Below are positions 49,801 to 61,717 of a stretch of 64,000 bases of DNA, piece by piece (positions within the stretch are counted from its first letter, which is position 1; the number at the start of each line of letters is the position of its first letter). The notes beneath the pieces are model-generated. The model was not told where the DNA came from, did no database searches, and worked only from the letters and a program-made list of their open reading frames with translations. A program made the translations under genes and the position numbers. Origin of the DNA: Pseudisothecium myosuroides (Eukaryota > Streptophyta > Bryopsida > Hypnales > Lembophyllaceae); the NCBI GenBank assembly GCA_951799445.1, contig OX637288.1, forward strand, positions 26,949,288 to 27,013,287, in the 5' to 3' direction.

Positions 49801-52331
49801 GCAAATTTCCAGCCCTGGATTTTGGCAAAATGCTGGAGAAAATAGAGTTAATCGTAAAGTGAGCAAACGCAGGAACAAGAGTCGGAGTTCTGGAAAAATA
49901 TAGGACCAAACTCCCTGGAGCACCCAAACTCAAGTTTGATTGAGTTTGGTGCCATGTTAGTTTGTTCTATTCTTAGTTAAACCTTCTTCTGACACAGGTT
50001 CACAAACACAGGACAACTTTGCAATTAACTCTAATAGACCCCAAATTTCCTATACACTTGTCGCAAATGCTTGAAGAGGGTCAGATTTTTGCTATAGATT
50101 TCGACAAAAATACGTTGAATGTCCCTCTTGCTGAAACCCTTAATAAGGAAACAACACATAAAAGTGTCTAAATAACAAGAGTTTGAGGTCATGGTTCCAT
50201 TCATTGAGGTCTGAAAGCTTTTGTTGGAAAAAGTTATATTTTTGAAAGTAAAGGTAAGATTTTTATGGACATTCTTTTTTCCATAATAAAACAGTTTCAA
50301 GAGAAAATAATGAATCTTTCTATTTTTAAGCATCTACCAAATCTTGTTTGTCAAATTTAATTAATTATTCAAGACAAAATGTTGACCCTAACCACCGGGT
50401 ACAAGAGTAGAAAGGGATTTTAAATTCTCTTAAAACACATTTTGAGACACTATATAAATAAAACTATGAATTTTCAAAGTGCTCAAAATAGGTATATCCA
50501 AAATTGACCCTAGGTTTGCATGCAGGTAAGTTGCAACATTTTAGGCAAAAGTCTAGAAGAGATGGATTTAGAAACGGGTGCCAATTAGGTGTATTTACTT
50601 TAGATTTGTCTTTTTAGCTACTTTCACAGAATACACTTTTGATATTAATGGTACGTAATTGAAAAAAAAATCTTTCTTTCTAAGGTTGGTGTAAACTGAG
50701 AGTATATTCATCATGGATTGCTTTCTTTGAGGATTAATTTTAAAAGAAGAATCAACATTGATAAGTTTCCACATTATCTAAAAAATCCTCCTAAAAATCC
50801 TCTTGTATTTGTTCTTCTAGCATTGGCTCCATTTTTGAGGATGGTCCTATTCAAATATTTTCCCTATCAATGCAAGCCCTCTCCTTTGGTCCTGAAGATA
50901 TCATGATCAGACAATTTAGCTAAGTCATGATTTTGTACACCACTTGTTAATTGAAGGTTGAAAATTCATATTGTATTCCTTCACATAGTGTCCAAAAAAT
51001 ACATACTAAAATGCATTGGAATCATCTTTCAATTGCCAAGAAGATTAAATAGAAATGAAGGTGATTCCAAAATAGGAACAAATTTGAATGCCTAAAAGCA
51101 TCCTCACCTAGTTTGTTGTTCCAGAATTCCGAACTTGGAGCTCCATATCCTTGAGTCCTTACGATGCGCCCTTCTCAATAGGCCCAATGTACCAAGCACC
51201 CGAAGTCTCAATGTTGAAGCCAGCTTCACCCAAGAGCGATGTATATTCATTTGGTGTCGTATTGCTGGAGCTTCTTAGTGGGCGGTCACCATTCCAATTG
51301 GCAGAGTCTGGAAAATTGGACTTGGTGTTGTGGTTGCGCTTCGCTCTCCAACAAAAGAATGCACTCTTTGAGATTCTCGATCCAGAGTTGCTGATCAATG
51401 CCAACAACAATTTGCAAACCAAAATGATCGAAACCTTACAAGTTAGTCCATTGCTCCATCTCCTCTTTAATCTTGTGTATAATTCTTATTCATAACCCCA
51501 AAGAATCTTAGCACCATTGAATGTATTATGAATGTTTTCAAGAGAGATTTCTATTGGAGCTAAACGGATCAAGTGTAAGAAGGATGTCAATGATTGAGCA
51601 CATTTAAACTAGTACAATGCTTTGATCATCATAATTATAGGATTACCAATCAGCACGTAGTAAATGGGATGTCTACGCTAGCTCTATAATGTTGGAAAAG
51701 CAATTTTTGTCTATTTTGCAACAATGTGGTTAGCGCGGTTGCTTTGTTGCTTCCTGCTTTTTTTGTAATGTTGTAAATCAATTCATGTAGGGATGGATTG
51801 GGAGGATAAGGCAAAAACTTGCATAAATGAATATCTTATTTCTAGATTTTTCATTGGCTATAATTTATTGTAGTTTGTCCTACAAATTCCAAATTTACAT
51901 TCCCTTCCCTAGTTTGTTGTAACCAAATGAATTTTCATGCATGGGATTTAATAGACACTAGTTGTAGTATTATACCTAATCTAAGTGGGTTTCAAATCTA
52001 AGGAAAGCGTGATAAAAAAAAGAATTTGGTTGAACTTGTTATTGAGCAATCATTGCATTCAAGCAACTTATATATATATATATATATATGTCTACTCGCA
52101 CATAGCCTCCTTGGTCATTTTTATTACCTATTGAAAAAATACATTGTATTTGTCCAAAGTAAAACCACTAATTCTTGTGACCATCTTTGTTGATACTTGA
52201 TTGTCATGTAAATCTTTTACATCTGCTTTGATGTGCAGGTAGCATTGGCATGTACTACTGTTGACCCCGACTCTCGACCAAAGATGAAACAAGTGGCTGA
52301 GTTTTTCAAACAAATCCAAGCCACTTCATAA
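46824..52331 (+). CDS. LRR receptor-like kinase, subfamily III, ZAR1-like, predicted pseudokinase
   Basis: Exons 46824-47477, 47948-48622, 48733-48841, 49375-49668, 51125-51441 and 52239-52331 join in phase to 713 aa. A signal peptide (~1-19) precedes an LRR N-cap (LNADGVALLAFKSSIWSDP), about six LRRs to residue ~270, a Pro/Ser-rich stalk, a transmembrane helix at ~315-342 and an intracellular kinase domain from ~385. The order and the phrases VLGKSDAGIVYK, AVRRLGEGG and HGDVRPGNIL resemble plant ZAR1-type LRR-III receptors, which signal at the plasma membrane in zygote polarity. The VAIK lysine is Arg (VAVRRL) and DFG is replaced by GLG (RIAGLGVRRL), so catalysis is unlikely; APE is kept (YQAPE). 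Intron 2 (48623-48732) appears to be a recent repeat insertion. Ligand unknown. Confidence 0.9.
48623..48732 (+). mobile_element. Introner-like insertion forming LRR kinase intron 2
   Basis: The 110-nt intron is bounded by a 12-bp direct repeat CAGGTGCGCCAT (48620-48631 and 48730-48741). Splicing uses the GT inside the first copy and the AG inside the second, restoring the original coding sequence (VRHPNVVSL). Its interior (ACTACAGACACACTAAAATT, then GTTGTGTAACATACAACATT) matches the repeats near 58490 and 58642. A repeat with a target duplication that supplies both splice sites is the signature of an introner. Unspliced, it adds an in-frame TAA. Confidence 0.7.
49669..51124 (+). other. Large intron 4 of the LRR kinase gene
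   Basis: A 1456-bp AT-rich intron with donor ccag|gttagc and acceptor ttccag|aattcc. No embedded gene or clear element was recognised. Confidence 0.7.
52070..52089. repeat. TA dinucleotide microsatellite
   Basis: About ten TA units lie in intron 5 of the LRR kinase gene. Confidence 0.9.
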
Positions 52332-52610
52332 CATAGAATGGTATTTTTGCATTACTCATTTTAACCCCCTTAATGTAAGTGCTTGGGAGATAGTCATATT
52401 ACAAGTCAAATAGTTTGAATGTGAGACAAGTGTACTATAGACAATGATTGTGTGGCAAGTGTGTAAGATATTTTAGAATGTCATTGAAGAAAGGTTTGAG
52501 TGTGATCATGTTTATTCTTGACTAACTATCACACTTTATAAAATATGGACTAGATAGTCTTCGAGGCTTGAGAATGTTGTAGGTCAAAATGCTAACTAAG
52601 TTGTAATGTA

Positions 52611-53146
52611 CAGTCGGGTACTGAAAGCTTACAAACTACATTTTTGATCCATTCAAAGATTTGTACACAATATAGAATAAAATAAGCTTCTTTTGTCTTG
52701 CATAATTTTCACTCAATTCTTACCCAATCCCAATTACTTTGCCAAAATCTAGTTTAAATATAAAAATATCTATTTCACAAAGTTTAGGCATATGCCACCT
52801 CATATTGAATTCTCAATAGATTATAAATTTGTTACTTAAGGAGGTATTTTTTAATATGAAAGATGTGCATATGGATGTTCCCTATGTATACATGCAATCA
52901 AATTAAAAAAATTCACCACCAATTGTTATCAATAAAATATTATGTAAAACCACAAAAATTGACTTCAAAACTCTCAAAAAATGGAATTTTTCTTTTTTGA
53001 AACTGAAATTTGGTATGCTTGATTGGGATTGCGTAAGAATGTATTAAAAATTATGTTTACCAAAAAAATACCATTTATAATCCACATTGTATAAAAAAAA
53101 TTCAATGGCTCACAAAGGCAATTCGTAAGCTTTCAGTACCCGACTG
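52611..53146. mobile_element. Tc1/mariner-like MITE with perfect 22-bp inverted repeats
   Basis: The element begins CAGTCGGGTACTGAAAGC and ends with its exact inverse; perfect inverted repeats span 22 bp (52611-52632 and 53125-53146). TA flanks both sides (52609-52610, 53147-53148). TA plus CAGT termini indicate Tc1/mariner. The interior is AT-rich without transposase and resembles the arms of the 61718-63158 element and the first bases of the window. It sits between the convergent LRR and OTU genes. Confidence 0.88.
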
Positions 53147-53148
53147 TA

Positions 53149-54919
53149 CTCTTAAATCAAGAACATCCAAGAGTGCACTATTTGGTTCACCAAAAGGTTC
53201 ACATGGAACACAAATGTATGATTTTTGAAAATACATTAAAAAGCTAGCATAAAAAGCCCATGGGTTCAAATTGGATTTCACTGCTTTTGAAATCATCTAG
53301 AACCAACTAATTGAAAAAAGATCAGCATTCTTTGGGTCACAAACGCCCAAGGGCAATTTTTTTAATCTCAATTCCTGATACATTAAGCACATAGTGCCAA
53401 AACGCACTATCACAATTTCATCCATTTGGATGGCCATGTATTCATCCTTCGCATTTCATTCAATATTTGGAAGCACTCAAAAGTTCAAAATTAATTTCTA
53501 GACAAATATATCAAATACAATCAGTTTCTTATGCACTGGAATGTTGTTGCAATTGATGCAACAATTGTACTACGTAGTACTAGTTAAATATCAAACACTT
53601 TCAAATAGGAAGTGGAATGTCAGTCCCTACAATAAAATTTTGTACTGATGCAGCAGGTTCAGTTCCCATCACAAATTTGCACAGCACATTCAGTCAAGTT
53701 AAATCACAGGTAGATTGTAGAAAATTCCAATTTTTACAGTGGCACCAGCTATCTCAAATTCTTCGATTTTAAGGCTCATTTTCAAGAATGTGGGCTGAAA
53801 ATTTTAAGGGTTAACAAGGTCAGTTATGGCTCTGCGCGATAATGTAATGGATGATAATCCACTGCATGATTAATCTAATGTTGCAATCATCCATTGTTGC
53901 AACTCCAATTCACCGCTTCACTTGAATTTTGTGGAGTCGTCTGCTCTGCTTCAAAAATGAATCTTATCTTTGAATCTCCATCCTTTCCAAAAATCAGCAG
54001 GTTCAAGAAACTCTTTATGCCTCGTAGCGTCATAGGAGTAGCATCTTCTTATTCATGCATAAAAATGAATGACTTGCTTATATAAAGCATTTTCAGGTCT
54101 TATTCTGCCGAATGAGTGGCGAGCGAAATTCTCGTGACTGAGGCTCAGGAAGAAACGAACATCTAATCTTCAGAGAAGGTTATAAATTTGTATGTCACAG
54201 TTCATGCTTGGCTTGAACCCAAAGTGCTTCAGCGACAAATCATTTACTTTTATACTCGTATGAAAACAGACCAATGTCAGCCACGTCTTTGTCACATGGA
54301 ATATTACATTTGCAAGAAATGGGCATGTCATCTCTTCCTTCTCGTGGGATAAGTCTTACTTGATGAACCAGAGCAGTAAGACCTGCACAGCAACTGCCAT
54401 TAGGGCTTGGAATGATCTCTATTATCCCCTTGCATACTAGACAATACCGGTCAATATACTAAGCATCCGCATCAGTGACCTATATCTGTACTCTAGAAAA
54501 ACATGATTTGTACGATAAGTTATCACAGCAGAGCACAAGCCACTAGAAATAGAATGTTCTTTTCAGAAATCTATCAAGTTTCTTAAAAACGAGCTCTTGC
54601 ACTGGAAATGAACGCTTGTAGGATCAATATCTGAAAAAAACTTGCGAAACAAGATTTGAAATCTCATTTCTAGATACAGATATTAATAGACGAGACGCCG
54701 TAGAAAACAGTTTTAGTATCCAATCCATCAGCTAAATCCTATGCTAGATCTGACATGTTGTAAGCTCCCATAAGATATCCAACTAACAAAATTCTCTACA
54801 ACTTTCAGTCTTCACTTCGGCACTAAACTGCATGATACAATATCGCTGTGGGAGAGCGCAGCGATGCAACGAAGGGTTGCACTGAAGCCCGCCCTTGGTA
54901 GAAGAACAAAGACATCTAC
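53149..54919. other. Spacer and probable 3' UTR of the OTU gene
   Basis: No coding gene is supported. The part from about 54150 to 54919 is likely 3' UTR of the minus-strand OTU gene. Small ORFs at 53102-53296 and 53894-54085 have no family features. Confidence 0.45.
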
Positions 54920-57748
54920 TTACAGTCTTGACGGCATTGGTGTGTCTTCAGGTAAATGCAGCGCTTCGTAGTGGCCGAAGCCATGATACAAGACCCGAAT
55001 TGGTTTATCGGTACCATGCTCTTGACCATACTCAGCAATAGCGATAATACCACCTTTATCCTTCATGTAAACTGTGATGGGCATCCTGAGTTCAACCAAC
55101 CATATGAAGTTGGCCAGAACTTCAAGTGAGACCCTTGCGGATGCATGAAATGATACAGAAATTTTGGAAAATATACCTCCGCAGATAAATTCAAGCTCTG
55201 ATACGGAAAATTATCCCTGTTTTCGGGTAGCAACTAGCCGGCATGTTAAAATGTGGCGTTTGGATGACAGAAGTTTAACTTACCGGAGGACGTTGGAAAG
55301 CATCAGGAGCTCAGGCTCACCACCCCAGGTGTGGGGGAGACGCATGCGCCTCACATATGCATCAAAATCCCCTTCAATAAACCTGTAAGCCAAAATGTAC
55401 CGTTAATCTATAGAGTATTCTCAAGCGCTTTAATTGGTACTTAATGTTTCTCGTAGTACATTGAAGACCAAAGAAGAACATTCAAGTGTTCAAACAAACA
55501 TGAAATAATCACAAACCAGATACATGTGATATACACCTGATGTTACTAGTCCAAATCAATTCAACATTTAATGCTCAACATGCAGAGATATGGCGAGTCA
55601 ACCGTGACTTATGTTTCACTAATTACAGTAATCTCTACTGACGCCTCAGAAACCAGAAGGTCACGACTAGGTGTACTGTTTCAAGCTCACAACTCCTATT
55701 TCTGCCAAAAACTCTAAGCACTAGAGCACCAGGGATGATGATAAGAAGCAGTCGAACCAACCAAGTAGCACCAAGTAGCACCAAGTAGCTAGCTGGTGCC
55801 TTAAGGTTTGTGACTAGCCGTTTTCAGTTAGCTAACTGCCCAAACTTGGTTGGTGCGAGCCCTGGATTATTACTTAAAAACATTGATATGGGCAGAATTG
55901 GTTTACTTATCCAAAATCCGGCTGTTAACTGATGGAAATGAAAGTAAATCCAGCGCCAGAAACTTCGTGTGAATTAGCACCAGTTTTCCAACTGATGCTA
56001 CTTTGGCAGTACGGGCGCCTTGTAAGTGATTCCAGTAAGCTAAAACCATTAGCTGCTTGGAGCAGGTGGGGCCAAATATTCATAACGGACCTAAAACTGG
56101 CAACAATCGCCGACAATATTTTTTATTGGCAGAAAATTGTTCAAGGATGTACCATTCTGACGATTCTCGACGCCGCACAAGCTCGTCTAGAGCTTTGTTA
56201 CGCAGGTCATCAGCCATCTGACGTTGAGTACTTTCATCAGGAGCTGATCTCCCACTTCTCAAGCAAGCGCCATGTGCTACAGCACGGAACAAACACCTTC
56301 CATCTCCAGGAACCCCTGATCACCGAATACCACTGATCAATGAAACAAAATCCAATCCCCTCGTCACCAATGCTTGCTTTCAGATGCCTAGATCATGGCC
56401 ATCCTCATGTAGAACAATCTTTCAATTTCACACAAGTTTCTAACAATCATGAACACCAGAAGATATATGACCTAAGGAGAAAAACATTTTCCCTACAACA
56501 CCACATGACTGGTAACAATTCGCGCAATAAATCGAGAAAAAAAGAATGCATGCCAGACAAGAAAGAAATAGGTACCAATATCTGCATCACCAAATTGGGT
56601 CATGACCTCACCAGTGACATGATAGTCAAAATAAACTTTCTTCCCATGAGATGCCTCACTTTCTGAACGAGAGCTAGAAGAAGCAGCCGGATGTGTCGTC
56701 CTCCTAGCCAGAGCTTCAGCAGCAGCAGGGGGGCTTCCAATCAATACTCGAGGGGCAAAGGACCCGGCAGCTGCAGCAGCGTACGCGCACATGCAAAGGC
56801 CAAACAACAGCCATGGTCGAAAAGCCTGCAGCTGCTTCTGTGCACTTCCAGATGCTGGGGAAGAAGAAGAAGAAGATGGTGGTGATGACCCTTCCTGCAA
56901 TCTGGCAGACGTGTAGGGCTTTCCATGGATAGCCTTCACAGTAATTCTAGAATTGGACTTGATGGAGTCTGAGCTCCGTGGCCAGACAGCTTGTGAGCTC
57001 TTGTTCGCAATCCCATTCTGCCAAGCCAAACACCATGCTAATTATCATTTGAAAACTAAACTGTACAATGTGAAAGAAAACAATTCTGTCAAAGCGCCAT
57101 CCACTTCTATACTGTAAATGCCCCCCCCAAAACCAACCGTACAAGAAAGACCCAAACCCTGCATAATAAGTTGGTAAACTAGATTATTTCAGAAACCTTT
57201 TGAAATCTTCAGAAACCTTACAGAAAATCTTTTCCATGATTCAAAGATAGGTCCTACTATAATCACAGTATCATATGCATGCATTCCCAAGTATCGTTAA
57301 GAACCTCTGTGCAATCATTGTGACCATAAGGAGACCTCCGACGGAAAATATTCTCTTCGTGATGTTGTCTAAATGTTCCTGAAACAGTCTAATTCTATAG
57401 AAACCTTGTTAGATGCTTGCAAAATCGACAGTAAAGATAACGTACCACATTATTCACATTGCAATGAGTAAAAGGAGCAGCTACAAGCCACTTCGAAGGT
57501 TTCAATGCTGCTGAATTCCCCCCACCTTGTTCGAGCAGGGATGGAAGAAGTCCGCAACTTCGTAATCCAGAAGGGTTACTCTTTGCTGCAAGCAGGTAGA
57601 AAGAAGGGAGATGTTGAGGGCAGGTCAAGGAAGTGGAGAACAGTTTCAACTGCCCACCATTCCGCAGAATCAAACTATTACACTTTTGAATGGCGTTGTA
57701 GACTTTTCCAGGGACCAAGGGTGAGAAAGAAACAGATTTTAGCATCAT
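54920..57748 (-). CDS. OTU4: OTU-domain cysteine protease (deubiquitinase), OTU4 type
   Basis: Predicted deubiquitinating enzyme. Exons in transcript order 57748-57446, 57017-56612, 56315-56153, 55382-55284, 55085-54920; phases agree and give 378 aa. The OTU core begins VPGDGRCLFRAVAHGACLRS with D241 and nucleophile C244; H362 in YHGFGHYEAL completes the dyad. VEGDF-like FIEGDFDAYVRRMRLPHTWG and ITVYMKDKGGIIAIAEYGQ are typical of plant OTU4 homologues. The N-terminal ~235 residues are Ser-rich and contain a hydrophobic helix (WLLFGLCMCAYAAAAAG, ~172-188), suggesting membrane or organelle targeting. The last residues are PMPSRL; SRL is a canonical peroxisomal PTS1 tripeptide. The start is the first of two adjacent ATGs (MMLKSVSF). 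Convergent with the LRR kinase gene. Confidence 0.93.
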
Positions 57749-58344
57749 GTTTACAGCACCTTCTGATGAAGGTCAACGCAATTTGCTTTCCAATGGGGAC
57801 CTTGGAAAATCACACGATACTTTACAGCGCTTAAAATATCAGTTCCTGCACAAAGATCAAATTCACAACCTTCAGAGTACACCGAGACTTCAATTAGGGC
57901 TAACCACACATGAACCATTCACAAGACCATTCATTAGGTTAATAGCTGCAAATTTCCATGGAAAGATGGGATTTACCAGATTTATGAAGATAAAATCAAT
58001 TCTGCACGGTTCAACAGACACAGAAGCTATAAAAGTATGCGTGATTAGGACATCACTTAAGAATTACTCCTGTCACTCCAATGGCACTGAGGAAAAACTC
58101 AAACATCGCACCATTGAAAAATCCAATCTCGTCACTCACAACGCCACCACTTCAAATCTCAAGGCATATCCTTCTGCAACCCTCAAGAAACAAGTGCGCA
58201 ACTGTTCATAAAGTATTCTAATGGTTTCAAAAGAACCACTCTGGCACAATTCACAAATATGGTACTAGAGGAATCAATCACCCAAATCAGCATGCAGACC
58301 ACAGACGAGTTAATGAATCCCAAATTTATAATGTGAGTAGAAAA
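57749..58344. other. 5' flank of the OTU gene
   Basis: Probably leader and promoter of the minus-strand OTU gene. The plus-strand ORF 57747-58211 lacks motifs and is likely chance. Confidence 0.4.
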
Positions 58345-58725
58345 TCACATTGGTTTTGTATCATACAACATTGGTTCACAAAATCCATGGTAGAGAAACC
58401 AATCAATCGCGGCAAACACGCAAACCACACATAAATGGATCAACCCTAAACTTCCAATTGGAGCAAAAAAGAGAACATATACTACAGACAAGCAAATATT
58501 GGTTGGGTAACATACAACATTGCTTTCAAATTGCAAATTGCAAACCATGGTAGAGAAACCAATCAATCGAGGCATACACGCAAACCACACATAAATGGAT
58601 CAACCCAAAAACTTCTAATTTGAGCGAAAAAGAGATCCAATACTACAGGCACGCAAATATTGGTTGTGTAACATACAACATTGCTTTCAAATTGCAAATT
58701 TATTTGTTCAAGGAAGCTGAGGTGA
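58345..58725. repeat. Tandem repeat (~150 bp) upstream of the OTU gene
   Basis: Two full units and a partial third share CATACAACATTG, CCATGGTAGAGAAACCAATC, ACGCAAACCACACATAAATG and GATCAACCC blocks (first unit from about 58362, second from about 58510, partial third from about 58670). The segment running from ACTACAG through TTGGTTGTGTAACATACAAC to TTGCAAA is the part shared with LRR kinase intron 2. Confidence 0.88.
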
Positions 58726-59410
58726 GGCCTCCTGCTTTGAATGCCAAATCTAGGATACAAACAAGAGGTGAGGGAGAGAAGACCCACCAGCATTAGAGCA
58801 CCATAAGACAAGTCTGTGAAGCTTTAATTGAATTGGCAAATGCAAGTGGCGGTGAATCGATCTCTAGAGAGGAAAGCTAATTGTGGGTTCTGAAAAACGA
58901 AATTATAAATCTCAAGTCTCTGAAGAGAGCTCCGTGCAGTGAGACCTACGTTTGCCGTATCTGTAATCCCCGATTTCATGGCTACGTCAGCGTTTTGACG
59001 TGGCAATTGGCTGACTTGGCATGATGGGGAGGAGCCAATCGATTTTCCACCGCGGAGAAGGTGGCCTTGGTTTGAGATTTCTGTGGGTTCCTGACAGTGA
59101 AAAAGCCGGTATGATTTTGTTTGTTTCGAATCTGGTTCTTTAATCCCTTAATGCTTAAATGCCTCTTTCTTTTTTTTCTTTTTAAGAAAAAATATATTTA
59201 TTAAGCTTCTTGGAGTATGTTTCCAACAAAACAAAAAGTCACAGATTTGATAACTTTTAAGAATTTTTTCAAATCATAACCATAGGATCTAACACCATTT
59301 AGGTTAACAGTTCAAGGGAAAAGAAAACAGCACAATATCATTCAATTAGAATTGTTGTGTTGGATTTTGTAACAAGGTTGAAGATGCAGTATTAGAAAAG
59401 GTGATATTAA
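58726..59410. other. Probable promoter region of the OTU gene and spacer
   Basis: A GC-richer patch at about 58900-59100, with short ORFs only, may hold the OTU promoter. The remainder is AT-rich. No gene is seen. Confidence 0.35.
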
Positions 59411-59981
59411 CCCCTAAAGGACCATGAGTGCAGATTTTGAACAATGAATGAACGGAAACACGTCCCAAACTCACCAAAATGCATTTTTTCATCCATCAAT
59501 TTTTATTCAAGATTCTTGTATTAGTTCTTTAACATTTTTACTGTTTAGATTATGAAGATTTTGCTTTGCAAATATTCTATGATTCAAAAGGTTTCGGGAG
59601 GTCTAGCCTCAAAAAGTAACTTTTTCAGTTCAAAAAATGACCCTTCAAAAATAACTTGAATCAAAAAATCAAATAAAAATCTTCAAAAATCACTATAATT
59701 AATAGGACTCAATATTTTAAACTTATAGGAAAAAAATATTTTAAAAATCATAAATATTCAATCTACAATTGATTTTAGAAGGAATTTCCAATTTCTAGCT
59801 TCAAATTTTATTGAAAAATATTGGTATGTGCTTTTGTTGATCTAACCGTATGGATGTGATCTATAAATAGCATTTTACAACTTTTGTTTGAAAGTCATCA
59901 TTAAAATATTCTTCTAAGTTGCACTTTATAATAAATCTTCGCAATTTTGGAAATTTGGACACCCCTCCGGTCCTTTAGGGG
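59411..59981. mobile_element. TTAA-flanked MITE (piggyBac-like), copy 3
   Basis: A 571-bp element with 13-bp inverted ends CCCCTAAAGGACC / GGTCCTTTAGGGG, flanked by TTAA at 59407-59410 and 59982-59985. It is nearly identical along its length to the copy at 62468-63034 (only scattered substitutions and short indels), so the two are young relatives. No ORF. Confidence 0.88.
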
Positions 59982-60973
59982 TTAAAGATGTTTTTGTGTA
60001 CCAACTTAACCTCAAAAGGATCAAGTGGTATGTTTTGGGCAAAAATTGTCAAAACAACCACTTCAAAATGCATTGAGAATATGTATGCATAACAAAAGTT
60101 TCTCTTGAAATTCCACAATACAATATATTATTAGACTACTATTGGAATGTATGGAAAAAACATTAACTATGTAGATTGTAGGATTAATATAGTCTTTTGA
60201 ATTTAGAATTAAAAGTATTTTTGGTGCCTAGACTACTTAGCTTGTCTAATAGGGTCTAGAGACTTTTACTCTTCTTAGAATGAGTTTTTTTTATTGCAGT
60301 TAGTTTTTTTTAACCAGTGCATACCCTTCCACTAGCATAACTTTTGATACATGTACCCTTTTTTGAAATTAGAAAACTTTGATACTATAACAAGCCAAAA
60401 CCTTGCCTTCAATTCATGTTCCTACAACTTTTGATTTGTATTTGTTCTCATGTTGTCATGCACAAAATGATGCAATACAAAGTGGTTTCATCTCTGCATG
60501 TTTTCATTATTGCACTTGATCCTCCACATACTCAGCGGTTGATGGATGAGGTTTAACATGGTGCATTGTAGAGCAGCTTTGCTTTAGCATACTCGACAAA
60601 AGAAGACCAACACTTTCCAAACTTTGGTTATTTGTCACTACTACTGTAGTGTAAACTTAGCACTACTACGAAGCCCGTTGTTTTTCATTCCGGACATCCA
60701 TACCTCTGTCGCTTCTCACTCATTGGAGGCTAAAAATGAGCTAATGTTAGTAACCAAGTCAGCCCCATATTTTGTAGTTTATGACTTATTTCACTCACCC
60801 CACAATTTGTCACTATTTCAAGGACAATTTCAGGGTTGGAAGTACTGCAATAAGCACTACTATTACCTTCAAGTTGTGATGAACATTGCAATCATAATTG
60901 GATCTCAACCCCACCATTTTTTTTTCCACATCTTGTGTACTATTTTAAATACTAACTAAGCCACATTTTCTTA
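59982..60973. other. Spacer, nothing recognised
   Basis: AT-rich DNA. The ORF at 60624-60959 has no motif and no support. Confidence 0.4.
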
Positions 60974-61216
60974 CAGTAAAACTCCCATAATTCAACAGAT
61001 CCCGGACCGCCTGACAACATTAGTTTAGAGAGGGTCTGCACAGGCAAACTCGACACCTTGGGTTTTGTGGGTTTCTTGTCAGAGGACACTTGCCAAGCTC
61101 ACTGTATAGCATCATTTTTTTTTGTTTTTTTTAACAAGGATCGCAAAGAGCTGAAGACCAGATGTTTTACAAAGGTTTGTTAAGTCATGGAGGGTATACT
61201 TATGGGAGTTCTATTG
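60974..61216. mobile_element. pogo/Tigger-like MITE
   Basis: It begins CAGTAAAACTCCCATAATTC and ends with the inverse of CAATAGAACTCCCATAAGTA, flanked by TA at 60972-60973 and 61217-61218. This is the same class as 35461-35653 but a different subfamily. Non-autonomous, 243 bp. Confidence 0.75.
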
Positions 61217-61353
61217 TACCATCCCATCTCGAGCACATCTTCCTCCAACAAATTAATCAAAAGAGTGACACATGATGCAGTACAATGACCTGTGTCAGTG
61301 TTCATGCTATCCAGCTGAGTAGTACTGACTGCCAAGCATTGAACTTAAATGTT

Positions 61354-61505
61354 TAGACTTGCTTCTTTTTTTACACAAATGAAACCGAATTTCAAAGTTT
61401 AGACTTGCTTTTTTTTCTTACACAAATGAAACTGAATTTCAAAGTTTGGACTTGCTTTTTTTCTTTTTACACAAATGAAACTGAATTTCAAAGATTAGAC
61501 TTGCT
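61354..61505. repeat. Short tandem array, ~50-bp monomer, three copies
   Basis: Monomers read GACTTGCTT, a T-tract, then ACACAAATGAAACTGAATTT and CAAAG. Copies start near 61357, 61402 and 61450. The monomer resembles the end of the small retroposon at 44644. Confidence 0.85.
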
Positions 61506-61717
61506 TCAAAACCAGCAGGTTGCACTCCAACAACTGGAGCAAGGACGAGATCGTGATGTAAGCATACCCATACTCAAATTTCCCTGCCATGGAGATCGAT
61601 CAGGTGGTACAAAATCATAACCAGATAAAATACCATCGACAAAACGTCACAGAGCAGTGCAACTAACTCTAAAGTTGTTACACCCAAAATCACACCCTGC
61701 CATCGTCATTCTGTGTA

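Noticed and set aside
57505..58211. Plus-strand ORFs opposite OTU exon 1 and its upstream region
   Set aside because: Opposite or outside a well-supported minus-strand gene; no motifs.
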